This document shows positions 27,793 to 37,790 of a DNA stretch of 64,000 bases, piece after piece. The translations under genes were made by a program, and so were the position numbers. This DNA comes from Limosilactobacillus secaliphilus (GTDB taxonomy: Bacteria > Bacillota > Bacilli > Lactobacillales > Lactobacillaceae). Under the pieces are notes generated by a model, which had not been told where the DNA came from, did no database searches, and was given only the letters and a program-made list of their open reading frames with translations. Numbering within the stretch: position 1 is the stretch's first letter; every line of letters starts with the position of its first letter. Where the stretch lies: assembly GCF_001437055.1 (NCBI RefSeq), contig NZ_JQBW01000009.1, positions 187,209-251,208 on the forward strand, given 5' to 3'.

Positions 27793-29001
27793 ATGCAAGA
27801 ACGATTGAAACAGGAATTGATCGCGGTGATGACTAAGGGAAAAATTGACCAGAAGCGCCAGCAAGCCTTATTAGCCGCTGCCAACCAGGTGGAGCAGACC
27901 TTTTCTTCGACCACGAGTTTTCCGGGGTGGGACAAGTTTTCGAGCAACGATTTTGCGGCCTTTTTGAGCTTGAAGCAGCAGGGTAACCAATCGCCTGACC
28001 AGCTGGCAGCTCTGTTAACCCAATTGGATCAATTTGGCAGTGTGCTTCAAGATGCCCAGCTCACGACTGAAAATCCGTTTGACCTAGCAAACCTGTTCAT
28101 GATTTATTTGTCATCCGAACGGCAATTGTCACCGGCCACCAGTAAGGGCTATCACAACGATTTGAAGATGATTCGGCGCTATCTGGTTCAGACCGGTGAC
28201 TGGCATGGCTGGCTGAAGATGGACCGACTGGATTTAGAAAAATATTTGGCCCATCAGAATCAAACCCACCGTGCCCGGACGACGATTAGCCGGGAATTAG
28301 CGAGCATCCGCAATTTCTTTGATTTCTTGCTCACTAACCACCTGGTAAAAGACAATCCATTTGCTGAAATTCACTTGAAAACGCGCCCACGCGAGCTGCC
28401 CCGTTACTTTTACGAGCCTGAAATGAAGGCCTTGTTCAAAGCCGCCGATGGTCAGGGACGGCCGCTCGACTTTCGCAACCGGGCCATCTTAGAATTGCTC
28501 TATGCAACCGGAATGCGGGTCAGTGAATGTTCGCAGCTCAAACAGGCGCAAATTAACTGGGACCTGTCCTTGATCCTGATTCATGGGAAGGGCGATAAGG
28601 AGCGTTACGTGCCCTTTGGCAAATACGCAAAGCGGGCGGTGAAAAACTACCTAACCAACTGTCGAGAACCACTGATGGCTAAATACGGTGAACACCACGA
28701 CTACTTGTTTATCAACCATTACGGCAAGCCAATCACGTCCACGGGAATTGAATATATCCTGAACCGAGGCATTCAGGTCAGTTCCGTTAATTCGTCCATC
28801 CACCCCCACATGTTGCGACACAGTTTTGCCACCGCCATGCTGGATAACGGCGCCGACATTCGGACGGTCCAGGAGTTGTTGGGCCACGCTAGTTTGTCGA
28901 CCACCCAGATCTACACGCACGTGACGCGGGAGAACCTGCAGCAATCATATGCCAAGTATTTTCCACGGGCAAAACGCGATGAAGATGAAAAGCAAAATTG
29001 A
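27793..29001 (+). CDS. xerC: Tyrosine recombinase XerC with N-terminal extension
   Basis: Partner of XerD in dimer resolution, placed after topA as in firmicutes. The catalytic residues are all present: ATGMRVSEC (Arg I), GKGDKERYVP (Lys), PHMLRHSFATAML (His and Arg II), LLGHASLSTTQIYTH (His and Tyr). Standard XerC is about 300 aa; this one is 402 aa because roughly 95 residues precede the core-binding domain, which begins near ENPFDLANLFMIYLSSERQ. The extension is helical and Gln/Leu-rich, with WDKFSSNDFAAFLSLK. The upstream ATG is well supported by GGGAGGTGA 5 nt before it. trmFO and hslVU, usual neighbours in Bacillus, are missing. Confidence 0.88.
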   Translation: MQERLKQELIAVMTKGKIDQKRQQALLAAANQVEQTFSSTTSFPGWDKFSSNDFAAFLSLKQQGNQSPDQLAALLTQLDQFGSVLQDAQLTTENPFDLANLFMIYLSSERQLSPATSKGYHNDLKMIRRYLVQTGDWHGWLKMDRLDLEKYLAHQNQTHRARTTISRELASIRNFFDFLLTNHLVKDNPFAEIHLKTRPRELPRYFYEPEMKALFKAADGQGRPLDFRNRAILELLYATGMRVSECSQLKQAQINWDLSLILIHGKGDKERYVPFGKYAKRAVKNYLTNCREPLMAKYGEHHDYLFINHYGKPITSTGIEYILNRGIQVSSVNSSIHPHMLRHSFATAMLDNGADIRTVQELLGHASLSTTQIYTHVTRENLQQSYAKYFPRAKRDEDEKQN

Positions 29002-29046
29002 TTTCAGTCATTGCCGTTAAGAGCACTGATTAATTCGATGAATTAC

Positions 29047-29092
29047 ACAAAAAGGCTTCAACATTCGGTAAATGCCGAACGCTGAAGTCTTT
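29047..29092. terminator. Bidirectional terminator between xerC and plsY
   Basis: CTTCAACATTCGG and CCGAACGCTGAAG (with G-T or mismatch at two points) enclose loop TAAATG; AAAAAGG precedes and TCTTTTAG follows. The two flanking genes converge on it. Confidence 0.8.
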
Positions 29093-29123
29093 TAGTTCTT
29101 AGGCCAATAAAAGCCGTTATTAA

Positions 29124-29741
29124 TTAATGGGATTGGTGTCTCTTCCGCAGGTATTGGCCCAAACCAAAGGAAACCATTGATTCTTTGCCATGAATTATGC
29201 GGTTGATGTTAGACCGGTGACGGTAAATAACTAGTAACGACAACAATCCCGCAATCCAGGCCAAGATCGTGTCATGGATGAAGAGGGAGATGAAGAACAT
29301 CGAACTGATCCCAATGATACTGGCACAGCTGGCCATGCTAGTCAGATAAAGCGTTGAAACAAAAATAGTGGCTGCTACCGCAAACAAACCAGGATTGTAA
29401 GCTAACAGGATCCCTGCGCTAGTCGCAACCGCCTTACCACCATGAAAGTGGTCGAAAATTGAAACAGTGTGACCAATCGAAGCAAAGAGACCGATTAATA
29501 AGGGGTTGACAGCAACGTGGAAGAAGTATGGCTGACTAGCGGCGAGCGTCCCCTTGAGGATGTCCATCACTAAAACAACCGTTCCTGCTTTTACCCCGAG
29601 CACCCGGTAAGTATTGGTAGTCCCAATGTTGCCGCTGCCTTCTTTTCTGATGTCGCGGTGGTAAAAAATTTTACCGATCCATAAACCAGAAGGGATTGAT
29701 CCCAGAAGGTAGGCAACTATAATCATGAATACGTATATCAT
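29124..29741 (-). CDS. plsY: Glycerol-3-phosphate acyltransferase PlsY
   Basis: Integral membrane enzyme moving an acyl group from acyl-phosphate to glycerol-3-phosphate, the first step of phospholipid synthesis. The 205-residue protein has five or so membrane helices and the three PlsY motifs: GSIPSGLWIGK, GSGNIGTTNTYRVLG and GHTVSIFDHFHGGKAVATSAG. ATG 29741 (MIYVFMIIVAYLL) has AGGAG 8 nt upstream; the longer reading from 29816 is rejected. It is divergent from parE, a common arrangement in lactobacilli and streptococci. Confidence 0.95.
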   Translation of the reverse strand: MIYVFMIIVAYLLGSIPSGLWIGKIFYHRDIRKEGSGNIGTTNTYRVLGVKAGTVVLVMDILKGTLAASQPYFFHVAVNPLLIGLFASIGHTVSIFDHFHGGKAVATSAGILLAYNPGLFAVAATIFVSTLYLTSMASCASIIGISSMFFISLFIHDTILAWIAGLLSLLVIYRHRSNINRIIHGKESMVSFGLGQYLRKRHQSH

Positions 29742-29901
29742 GCAAAAACTCCTAAATAAATTCACGGAGTAATGATAGCACTGATTGCTTGTGCTGACTA
29801 GCCTCGTTTGCACCATCCGCGATTTTCGAGTAACATTGTTTTGTCATGCCTGTTGATGCAGGCACTCTAGTTAGGAAATTGTAAAGTTAGGAGGCCCTTT
29901 G

Positions 29902-31875
29902 ATGGCAGATAAATATCGATATGACTCCTCATCCATTAAGATTTTAAAGGGCTTAGAGGCGGTCCGGAAGCGGCCAGGGATGTACATTGGCTCGACTGAT
30001 ACATATGGACTCCATCATTTAGTTTACGAAATCGTCGATAACGCGGTCGACGAAGCGCTGTCCGGTTTTGGTGATGAGATCGCCGTAACCATTGGCGCTG
30101 ACAATTCCATCACCGTTCAAGACCATGGTCGGGGAATGCCAGTTGGAATGCATGCCAGCGGCAAACCCACTCCTGAAGTCATCATGACCGTCCTGCATGC
30201 CGGTGGTAAGTTTGGCCAGGCTGACGGTTACAAGTCATCCGGTGGCCTGCATGGGGTTGGTGCATCCGTTGTGAACGCTCTATCGACTTGGTTGACCTTA
30301 ACCATCGTCCGTGACCATGTCCGCTATCAAGAAAAGTTTAAAAACGGCGGTAACCCAGTTGGCACCCTGAAGAAATTGGGGAAGACCAGGCAGGAAAGTG
30401 GGACCACGGTTTCCTTCAAACCAGATCCAACCATCTTTTCGACCACCGTTTTTGATTACAACACCTTAGCCAACCGTTTGCGTGAATCGGCCTTTCTGCT
30501 GAAGGGGTTGAAGATCACCTTAACGGACGAGCGGCCTGGTCAGGAGCAAAGCGATACTTTCCAATATGAAAACGGCATTGTGGACTTTGTTGACTACCTG
30601 AACGAGGGTAAGGAAACTCTGGGCAAAGTACTGTCATTCAGTGGTAAGCAAGACGGGGTTGAAGTTGATGTTGCCGCCCAATACAACGACGGTTACTCTG
30701 AAAACATCCTGTCCTTCGTTAACAACGTGCGGACTCCCGATGGTGGGACACATGAAGCCGGTTTTCGGAACGCCTGGACCAAGAGTTTCAACGACTATGC
30801 CCGGAAGGTGGGTCTGCTGAAAGAACGCGACAAAAACCTGGAAGGCAGTGATGTTCGTGAAGGCTTGACGGCCGTTATCTCAGTCCGGATTCCGGAACGC
30901 ATTCTCCAGTTTGAAGGCCAAACCAAGGATAAACTGGGGACGCCTGAAGCCCGGAAGATCGTGGATGCCATTGTGAGCGACCAACTTGGCTACACGTTGA
31001 TGGAGAACGGTGACTTCGCCCAAATGCTGATCCGCAAATCGGTGAAGGCGCGGGAAGCACGGGAAGCTGCCCGCAAAGCCCGGGACTTGTCACGGAATGG
31101 AAAGCGCCGCAATCGGAAGGAACGCAACCTTTCCGATAAATTAACGCCAGCTCAGTCCAAGAACGCCAGCAAGAACGAACTCTTCCTAGTCGAAGGGGAC
31201 TCTGCCGGTGGCTCCGCAAAGCAGGGCCGTGACCGGAAGTTCCAAGCTATTCTGCCGTTACGGGGGAAAGTTTTGAATACCGAGAAGGCCAAGCTGGATG
31301 ACGTCCTCAAAAACGAAGAACTGAACACGATTATCTACACGGTGGGGGCCGGTGTGGGCTCTGAGTTTAATGTTGAAGATTCCAATTACGACAAGATCAT
31401 CATCATGACCGATGCCGATGACGATGGTGCCCACATCCAGATCCTGCTGTTGACCTTCTTCTACAAGTACATGCGGCCGATGATTGAAGCAGGGAAGATC
31501 TACATTGCCTTGCCACCGCTCTACCGTTTGCAACAAGGACGTGGGGCCAAAACGAAGATTACCTATGCCTGGACCAACGATGAATTGCGCAAGCTGACCA
31601 AGAAGATGGGCAGTGGTGCTTCATTGCAACGCTTTAAGGGGCTTGGTGAAATGAACGCCGACCAATTGTGGGAGACGACCATGAACCCGGCCACCCGGAC
31701 GCTGATTCGAGTACGGATTGAGGATGCGGCCCTGGCTGAGAAACGAGTTACCACTTTGATGGGCAGCAAGGTTGAGCCACGTCGGGAATGGATTGAACAT
31801 AACGTCCACTTCACGATGAGCGACGATACCGAGTCCGACAAGTTGGTTGAGAGCAAAGGCCATGTTAAGTCATAA
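29902..31875 (+). CDS. parE: DNA topoisomerase IV subunit B
   Basis: ATPase subunit of the type II topoisomerase that unlinks replicated chromosomes. GHKL ATPase motifs are present: EIVDNAVDEAL, DHGRGMPVGMH and SGGLHGVGASVVNALS; the TOPRIM region has LVEGDSAGGSAKQGRDR and MTDADDDGAHI. The IRKSVKAREAREAARKARD stretch and the parC neighbour mark it as ParE rather than GyrB. ATG 29902 follows TTAGGAGG by 7 nt. Length about 657 aa. Confidence 0.95.
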   Translation: MADKYRYDSSSIKILKGLEAVRKRPGMYIGSTDTYGLHHLVYEIVDNAVDEALSGFGDEIAVTIGADNSITVQDHGRGMPVGMHASGKPTPEVIMTVLHAGGKFGQADGYKSSGGLHGVGASVVNALSTWLTLTIVRDHVRYQEKFKNGGNPVGTLKKLGKTRQESGTTVSFKPDPTIFSTTVFDYNTLANRLRESAFLLKGLKITLTDERPGQEQSDTFQYENGIVDFVDYLNEGKETLGKVLSFSGKQDGVEVDVAAQYNDGYSENILSFVNNVRTPDGGTHEAGFRNAWTKSFNDYARKVGLLKERDKNLEGSDVREGLTAVISVRIPERILQFEGQTKDKLGTPEARKIVDAIVSDQLGYTLMENGDFAQMLIRKSVKAREAREAARKARDLSRNGKRRNRKERNLSDKLTPAQSKNASKNELFLVEGDSAGGSAKQGRDRKFQAILPLRGKVLNTEKAKLDDVLKNEELNTIIYTVGAGVGSEFNVEDSNYDKIIIMTDADDDGAHIQILLLTFFYKYMRPMIEAGKIYIALPPLYRLQQGRGAKTKITYAWTNDELRKLTKKMGSGASLQRFKGLGEMNADQLWETTMNPATRTLIRVRIEDAALAEKRVTTLMGSKVEPRREWIEHNVHFTMSDDTESDKLVESKGHVKS

Positions 31876-31901
31876 ATTAAACGAGAAGGGAGTCACTAGG
31901 C

Positions 31902-34376
31902 TTGAGTGAAAGCAAAATTGAAAATCGAACACTGGAACAGTTGATGGGCAACCGTTTCGGTCGTTACTCAAAGTCGATCATCCAATCACGGGCATTGCCT
32001 GACATCCGTGACGGGTTGAAACCAGTCCAACGGCGGATCCTCTTTGCGATGAATAAGGATGGCAACACCTACGACAAGGGCTTTCGTAAGTCGGCTAAGT
32101 CAGTCGGAAACGTTATGGGTAACTTCCACCCGCATGGTGACAGCTCCATTTACGAAGCAATGGTGCACTTAAGCCAGGATTGGAAGCTCCGTGAACCGCT
32201 GATTGAGATGCACGGGAATAATGGGTCCATGGACGGTGATCCGGCCGCAGCCATGCGGTATACGGAAGCCCGGCTGAGCAAGATTGCCGGCCTGATGCTG
32301 CAGGACATCGACAAAGATACCGTTGAAATGACGCTGAACTTCGACGATACCGAAAAAGAGCCGACTGTCCTGCCATCACGGATTCCCAACTTGCTTTTGA
32401 ACGGATCCACTGGTATTTCCGCCGGTTATGCGACTGAAATTCCGCCGCACAACTTGGGAGAATTGATTGATGGTTTGATCTACCTCTTGAAGCATCCACA
32501 AGCCAGCCTAGATGACCTGATGAAGCTGATTCCCGGTCCTGATTTTCCCACTGGTGGGATTATTCAGGGACGTGATGGGATCCGTAAAGCCTACACAACC
32601 GGCCGCGGCCGCGTTGTTGTTCGTGCTAAAACCCAGATTGACCGTCTGCGGGGTGGTCGTCAGCAAATCACGGTTGATGAGATCCCGTATGGCGTTAACA
32701 AGGCCCAGTTGGTTAAACGGATTAACGACCTCCGCTTAGCTAAAAAAGTCGAAGGGATCGCTGAAGCACGGGACGAAACCGACCGTTCTGGTTTGAGAAT
32801 TGCCATTGAATTGAAGCGCAACGCCGACGCCCAGGGGATCCTCAACTACCTGCTGAAGAACACTGACCTGCAAATCAACTACAACTTCAACATGGTCGCC
32901 ATTGATGATCAGCGGCCAATGCGGATCGGCTTGAAGCATTATCTCAATTCTTACCTGGCCTTTCAGCAGCAGATCATTACCCGCCGGACGCGCTTTGACT
33001 TGCAAAAAGATCAGGACCGTCTGCACATTGTGGAAGGGCTGATCAAAGCCTTGTCAATCTTGGACGACGTGATCCACACCATCCGCCGGAGCAAGAATCG
33101 CAAGGATGCCCAACATAATTTGGTGGTTGAGTACCAGTTTTCCGACAAGCAGGCTGCCGCAATCGTTGCTTTGCAGTTATACCGGTTGACCAACACTGAT
33201 GTGACTGACCTGCAAAATGAACAGGCTAAGTTACAAAAAGAAATTGCCGCCTTTGAAAAGATTCTGTCCGACAAGTCGGAATTGGACCGCGTGTTGGAGA
33301 ACGAAATGCTGGTCATCAAGAAAGAATTTGCCACGCCACGGCGGACACAGATTCAAAACCAGGTTTCCCAGTTAAAGGTGGCGCGGACAGTAACAGTGGC
33401 CGACGAAGACGTGATGGTTATGGTTTCGCACGCCGGCTACATCAAGCGCAGCAGCCTAAGATCTTACAAGGCGTCTGACTTTAATGACAACGGCCTGCGG
33501 GAAGACGACTATCCATTACTGGTCCAAAAGGCCTCGACGCTTTCTCACTTGTTCATGTTTACCAACCAAGGCCACGTTATTTACCGGCCAGTGCATGAGC
33601 TGACCGACGTGAAGTGGAAGGACACTGGTGAGCACATTTCCCAAACAATCGGCCTAGCTGACAATGAGGAAATCATTTCGGCCATCATTCTTAAGCGTCT
33701 CGACCTGCCTGGTACCATGATCATTTCCACGAGTGACGGTCAGGTTAAACAGACGGCCTTGACTGAGCTCAAGCCGGGTTCCCGTTACAAATCACATGCA
33801 AGTCTGGTCATGAAGCTGAAGGATCCTGAGGCCGTAGTGATCAACGTTCAATACTTCGAACCGGAGCTGAAGAACCAGACGCTTGTCGGCATCAGTCGTC
33901 AAGGATACGCGCTGCGCTTTGACGTGAGTGCAGTCCCAACCCAAGGATTACGTACAGCCGGTGTTCGTGCGATCAACCTCAAAGATGGCGACCGCTTGAT
34001 GAACCTTGTGCTGGCACACGACGATGACCGGTTAGCCATCATTACCCAACGCGGGGCCTTCAAGGAAATGGCTGTCGATGAACTGGATGTTGGCGCCCGT
34101 GCCCGTCGTGGCAACTTAGTTCTCCACCGGCTCAAGCGCAACCCACATGAAATAGCTGACTTTATTGCTTATCCAGCTGACTTTACAGGGGCAGTCGAAG
34201 TGATCACAGACCGGCCAGCCTTCCAAGATGTATTGATAAGCGACCATCATTTAGGTACTGCCAAATCCAATGGGGTCTTCGTTGTCGACACCGATAGTCA
34301 AGGCACACCAATCCGGATTCGCCGCAAAATTGTTGCTGAAGCTGAACCAGTAAGCGAAAAAGAAACCAGCAATTAA
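31902..34376 (+). CDS. parC: DNA topoisomerase IV subunit A
   Basis: DNA-cutting subunit of topoisomerase IV. The catalytic tyrosine lies in AMRYTEARLSKIAG (about residue 118), preceded by the quinolone-region helix HPHGDSSIYEAMVHLSQDWK; the residue pair Ser and Glu in GDSSIYE is the wild-type form. A C-terminal beta-pinwheel with repeated G-x-x-(K/R) blades fills the last 300 residues. The start is a TTG at 31902 behind GAAGGGAG. It is 26 nt after parE and in the same operon. 824 aa is normal. Confidence 0.95.
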   Translation: MSESKIENRTLEQLMGNRFGRYSKSIIQSRALPDIRDGLKPVQRRILFAMNKDGNTYDKGFRKSAKSVGNVMGNFHPHGDSSIYEAMVHLSQDWKLREPLIEMHGNNGSMDGDPAAAMRYTEARLSKIAGLMLQDIDKDTVEMTLNFDDTEKEPTVLPSRIPNLLLNGSTGISAGYATEIPPHNLGELIDGLIYLLKHPQASLDDLMKLIPGPDFPTGGIIQGRDGIRKAYTTGRGRVVVRAKTQIDRLRGGRQQITVDEIPYGVNKAQLVKRINDLRLAKKVEGIAEARDETDRSGLRIAIELKRNADAQGILNYLLKNTDLQINYNFNMVAIDDQRPMRIGLKHYLNSYLAFQQQIITRRTRFDLQKDQDRLHIVEGLIKALSILDDVIHTIRRSKNRKDAQHNLVVEYQFSDKQAAAIVALQLYRLTNTDVTDLQNEQAKLQKEIAAFEKILSDKSELDRVLENEMLVIKKEFATPRRTQIQNQVSQLKVARTVTVADEDVMVMVSHAGYIKRSSLRSYKASDFNDNGLREDDYPLLVQKASTLSHLFMFTNQGHVIYRPVHELTDVKWKDTGEHISQTIGLADNEEIISAIILKRLDLPGTMIISTSDGQVKQTALTELKPGSRYKSHASLVMKLKDPEAVVINVQYFEPELKNQTLVGISRQGYALRFDVSAVPTQGLRTAGVRAINLKDGDRLMNLVLAHDDDRLAIITQRGAFKEMAVDELDVGARARRGNLVLHRLKRNPHEIADFIAYPADFTGAVEVITDRPAFQDVLISDHHLGTAKSNGVFVVDTDSQGTPIRIRRKIVAEAEPVSEKETSN

Positions 34377-34380
34377 AAAA

Positions 34381-34401
34381 GCCCTGCAGACCTGTGAGGG
34401 C
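34381..34401. repeat. Short hairpin after parC
   Basis: GCCCT-CAG and CTG-AGGGC form two short stacked stems. An A run precedes it, so it resembles a terminator on the - strand; on the + strand it lies just after the parC stop and lacks a T run. Confidence 0.45.
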
Positions 34402-34461
34402 CGTGATAAAATAAATATTGACTTGATGTTTATCATCGCAATTTAAGGAGGAATTCCGCAT

Positions 34462-35397
34462 ATGAGTAAAGAATTAGTCTTTGGTCACCAAAATCCTGAT
34501 ACAGACGCTATCACTGCTGCAATTGCTTTCTCTTACTACCAAAACCAATTAGGTTACGAAACTGAAGCAGTTGCTTTAGGCGAACCAAACGAAGAAACCC
34601 AGTACGCTTTGAAGCATTTTGATATGAAGGCGCCTCGGGTTGTCAAGACGGTTTCAAATGAAGTTGATTCAGTTATGTTAGTCGACCACAACGAGCCACA
34701 ACAAAGTGCTCCTGACATCGACAAGGTAACGGTTACCCACCTGGTTGACCACCACCGGATTGCCAACTTCAACACTGCACAGCCACTGTGGGCTAACTTG
34801 CGTCCTTACGGCTGTGTCAGCACCATTCTTTACGAAATGTTCAACGAAAAGCACATCGATATTCCTGCTCATTTAGCTGGGATGATGATGTCCGCTATCA
34901 TTTCTGACACCTTGCTGCTGAAGTCACCAACCACTACTGATCATGATCGTGAAGCAGTTAAGGGACTGGCTAAGATTTCTGGTGAAACCGACTACGAAGA
35001 CTACGGTATCAAGATGCTGAAGGCCGGCACCAACATTTCTGCAAAGTCTGACAACGAAATTGTTGATGGTGATGCTAAGACCTTTGAACTGGGCGGCACT
35101 ACGTTGCGGATCGGCCAAGTTAACACCGTTGACTTAGACGATGTATTTGCTCGTCAAGCTGATCTGGAAAAGGAAATGCAGTCCTTAATGAGCAAGAACG
35201 GTTACGATACCTTTGTTCTGATCGTTACTAACATCCTGAACAGTGACTCTGAACTGTTGGTTGTTGGTGCCAACCCAGATAAGGTTGAAAAGGCCTTTGG
35301 CAAGAAGCTGGACGCTAACAAGCGCATGAACCTGCCAGGTGTTGTTTCACGGAAGAAGCAAGTTGTTCCTCCGTTGACCGATGCTTTTGAAGGCTAA
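34462..35397 (+). CDS. ppaC: Manganese-dependent inorganic pyrophosphatase
   Basis: Family II pyrophosphatase of the DHH superfamily, which removes pyrophosphate from biosynthetic reactions. The metal ligands are visible in [14 protein letters not shown] (His and Asps), MLVDHNE and [11 protein letters not shown] (the DHH motif); the C-terminal DHHA2 domain ends in [17 protein letters not shown]. The 311-residue length and AAGGAGG site fit a well-expressed gene, and codon use is strongly biased. Confidence 0.97.
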   Translation: MSKELVFGHQNPDTDAITAAIAFSYYQNQLGYETEAVALGEPNEETQYALKHFDMKAPRVVKTVSNEVDSVMLVDHNEPQQSAPDIDKVTVTHLVDHHRIANFNTAQPLWANLRPYGCVSTILYEMFNEKHIDIPAHLAGMMMSAIISDTLLLKSPTTTDHDREAVKGLAKISGETDYEDYGIKMLKAGTNISAKSDNEIVDGDAKTFELGGTTLRIGQVNTVDLDDVFARQADLEKEMQSLMSKNGYDTFVLIVTNILNSDSELLVVGANPDKVEKAFGKKLDANKRMNLPGVVSRKKQVVPPLTDAFEG

Positions 35398-35426
35398 TTT
35401 TAATTGCTAGTAAAATATTAAGATAC

Positions 35427-35458
35427 GGGGGCTAGTGGTGCATTTGCGACTAGCCTCC
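35427..35458 (+). terminator. Probable terminator after ppaC
   Basis: GGGGGCTAGT pairs with ACTAGCCTCC (10 bp, one G-T) around a 12-nt loop. The following T run is short (GATCTTTATC), so termination may be partial. Confidence 0.55.
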
Positions 35459-35491
35459 GATCTTTATCAACGCTCAAACGGGTGAGAGAAA

Positions 35492-36340
35492 TTGGTTGAA
35501 ACAACATTTATTTTGCTTTTAGTGGGGATATTTGCCGGCAGTCTAGGTGCCTTATTGGGCATTGGTGGTGGAATGATTATTATTCCGATCCTGAGTGTCA
35601 TGTTGGGTCTACCAATGCGCTATGCAATTGGTGCCAGTGTCATTGCGGTGATTGCGACGAGTTCTGGTGCCACGATTGCTTACTTGAAAGATGACCTGCT
35701 TAACTTGCGGGTGGCCATGTTTCTGGAAATTGCCACGACGATTGGAGCCATTACTGGGGCCATCCTGACTGGGGTCATGGATGGTAAGTGGCTGGAAGTT
35801 TTGTTTGGTATTTTCCTGATTTACTCGACTTACAACATGATCCAGAAGCTGCGTGGCAAAGTCAAAGTTGATGCGACGGGTGTTCAAGATGATCCCTTGG
35901 CCCGCAAGTTAAAACTGCAAGGTTCCTACTATGACCAGTTGGATATGCAAGAACATTCCTACCAGGTTACTCATGTGCCAGGCGGCTTCGCCATGATGTA
36001 TGGTGCTGGTTTAGCCAGTGGCCTGCTTGGGATTGGGAGCGGTGTTTTTAAAGTAATTGCGATGGATACCATCATGAAAATGCCGCTGAAACCATCCAGT
36101 GCCACCAGCAACCTGATGATGGGGGTTACGGCAGCTGCCAGTGCCACCGTTTACTTCTTTAACGGTTCCATTCAACCGCACATTGCCGGTCCACTGGCAA
36201 TTGGTATTCTGATTGGCGCTGCCATTGGGACCCGGTTAATGCAAAAAATTCGGCCACGCTTATTACGTATGATCTTTGTGCCGATCCTGTTCATCATGGG
36301 GGTCCAAATGATTCTTAAAGGATTCGGGGTGATGCACTAA
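35492..36340 (+). CDS. TSUP (TauE/SafE) family transporter
   Basis: A 282-residue membrane protein with about eight helices in two homologous halves, each starting with a glycine-rich LG-IGGG or LGIGSG motif (GALLGIGGGMIIIPILSVMLG and GLASGLLGIGSGVFKV, given in parts). The family exports or imports sulfite, sulfonates and small organic anions; the substrate here is unknown. A soluble loop of about 40 residues (KVKVDATGVQDDPLARKL) lies between the halves. The start is a TTG behind GGGTGAGAG. It overlaps the DUF1634 gene by 1 nt, a very common pairing. Confidence 0.88.
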   Translation: MVETTFILLLVGIFAGSLGALLGIGGGMIIIPILSVMLGLPMRYAIGASVIAVIATSSGATIAYLKDDLLNLRVAMFLEIATTIGAITGAILTGVMDGKWLEVLFGIFLIYSTYNMIQKLRGKVKVDATGVQDDPLARKLKLQGSYYDQLDMQEHSYQVTHVPGGFAMMYGAGLASGLLGIGSGVFKVIAMDTIMKMPLKPSSATSNLMMGVTAAASATVYFFNGSIQPHIAGPLAIGILIGAAIGTRLMQKIRPRLLRMIFVPILFIMGVQMILKGFGVMH

Positions 36341-36723
36341 TGGCTAAGAAGCAAGCAGACATTACCAAAAAAGAAATGGATCATGTTGAAGATGTCATCG
36401 GTCGGGTGATGCAAGTCGGTGTGATCTTATCGGCCATTGTGATCGTCCTGGGCGTCTTAATGCTGTTTATTACTGGTAAATCTGGTTATCCGGCTGGTGT
36501 TCACCCCGACACATTCGCAGCGATTGGCAAAGGGATACTAGCGTTCAAGCCCTATGCGATCATCATGCTGGGCTTGTTCCTGTTGATTTTGACTCCAGCA
36601 TTACGGGTGCTCGTCTCCATTTATGCTTTTTGGGAAATGCATGATTCCATGTATGTTTGGATTACAACGCTGGTCATGGTCATTCTAATTATTGCGATGG
36701 TTATCGGTAGTGCCGGTATCTAA
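36340..36723 (+). CDS. DUF1634 membrane protein
   Basis: A 127-residue membrane protein with three helices (about 28-48, 72-92 and 101-121). VEDVIGRVMQVGVILSAIVI and PALRVLVSIYAFWE are typical of DUF1634. Its gene almost always follows a TSUP transporter, as here with a 1-nt overlap (TAATG), so it is probably a subunit or assembly factor of that transporter. Confidence 0.88.
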   Translation: MAKKQADITKKEMDHVEDVIGRVMQVGVILSAIVIVLGVLMLFITGKSGYPAGVHPDTFAAIGKGILAFKPYAIIMLGLFLLILTPALRVLVSIYAFWEMHDSMYVWITTLVMVILIIAMVIGSAGI

Positions 36724-36743
36724 AGTTAAAATTCAGTAAACTA

Positions 36744-36774
36744 TAGCGTGTCTTTTGTGGGCACGCTTTTTTTG
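36744..36774 (+). terminator. Intrinsic terminator
   Basis: AGCGTG pairs with CACGCT around a loop of about 12 nt and is followed by TTTTTTT. It ends the TSUP/DUF1634 unit. Confidence 0.85.
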
Positions 36775-36861
36775 TACTTCTTTTTTGTAAGCAAAATACG
36801 AGCCTTTTATAGTCAGTTCGCGTATAATCAAGACAAGTTAAAGCAAAAGGGGGAATTAACT

Positions 36862-37257
36862 ATGGATTTAACTTTCACTACTGAAGCACAAGAACGGTTG
36901 CAAAAGTACCTGCAAGGCAAAGACTATCGAATGATTTTGGACTTTGACGATGGGGTAGGGCCATTTTCAAAGTTAGGTAACTGTTCTTTAGACGTTAATT
37001 ACAAGCTGGTTTTCGTTGATCCTGATGAAGAACTTCCTGACTTTAACGCCCACTTTGAATCCAATCTAGGTCCCATTTACTACAAGGACTTCGACAAGCC
37101 GCAATATGACGAACACATGACGATCGATTTCAACCCACGTTACTTCACCTTGCCGCTGAAGAGCGATCAACGTCTTTTGACCGATAATGTGGAAGTGTTG
37201 CGGGTTTCACATGCTGATCTCAGTGCGGTACAAACAGGTCCGGCACACGATTGCTAA
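36862..37257 (+). CDS. HesB/YadR-like iron-sulfur biosynthesis family protein
   Basis: A 131-residue soluble protein of the HesB-like fold (iron-sulfur cluster biosynthesis family of lactobacilli). The opening [18 protein letters not shown] is typical, but the three cysteines of true A-type carriers (IscA/SufA) are not in their usual places; only one internal Cys (GNCSLDV) and one C-terminal Cys are present, so a cluster carrier role is doubtful. ATG 36862 follows AAGGGGGA; the frame upstream to 36748 runs through the preceding terminator. A TATAAT box at 36823-36828 likely drives it. It is 17 nt before msrB. Confidence 0.78.
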   Translation: MDLTFTTEAQERLQKYLQGKDYRMILDFDDGVGPFSKLGNCSLDVNYKLVFVDPDEELPDFNAHFESNLGPIYYKDFDKPQYDEHMTIDFNPRYFTLPLKSDQRLLTDNVEVLRVSHADLSAVQTGPAHDC

Positions 37258-37274
37258 CTTGTGAGGTGTCCGTT

Positions 37275-37703
37275 ATGAGTGATAATTATGAAAAAGAGAA
37301 GCAAAAATTAAGTCCCATCCAGTACGAAGTCACCCAGCATGCTGCTACTGAGCGGCCATTTACTGGTAAATATGATGAATTCTTTGAACCAGGTATTTAT
37401 GTCGATGTTGTTAGTGGTGAACCTTTATTTTCTTCCACCGACAAGTACGACTCGGGCTGCGGCTGGCCGGCATTCACCAAGCCATTGGCAAAGCTGACTG
37501 AGAAAAGTGATCACCGCCTTCTTCGCGAAAGAACAGAGGTTAGAAGTCCAAAAGCTGATTCTCATTTAGGCCATGTGTTTGACGATGGTCCAGTTGACAA
37601 GGGCGGCTTGCGTTATTGCATCAATTCGGCAGCACTGCGTTTCGTACCCTTCGACAAACTCGACGAAGAGGGGCTCGGCCAGTACAAATCATTATTCAAG
37701 TAA
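37275..37703 (+). CDS. msrB: Peptide methionine-R-sulfoxide reductase
   Basis: Repairs R-methionine sulfoxide in proteins. The 142-residue protein has [14 protein letters not shown] and the catalytic [17 protein letters not shown]; the two zinc-binding CxxC motifs found in many MsrB proteins are absent, as in other lactobacilli. ATG 37275 follows GTGAGGTG. The HesB-like gene just upstream suggests a small oxidative-stress related unit. Confidence 0.94.
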   Translation: MSDNYEKEKQKLSPIQYEVTQHAATERPFTGKYDEFFEPGIYVDVVSGEPLFSSTDKYDSGCGWPAFTKPLAKLTEKSDHRLLRERTEVRSPKADSHLGHVFDDGPVDKGGLRYCINSAALRFVPFDKLDEEGLGQYKSLFK

Positions 37704-37708
37704 TTAAA

Positions 37709-37735
37709 GAGGTCCCGAATTATGGGGCCTTTTTA
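37709..37735 (+). terminator. Intrinsic terminator after msrB
   Basis: AGGTCCC pairs with GGGGCCT (one G-T) around GAATTAT, followed by TTTTT. Confidence 0.85.
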
Positions 37736-37790
37736 ATATGCCTCGCTCAGGTTATACTGATTAAGAATGCAATTGTAGGGGAGGCGAATG

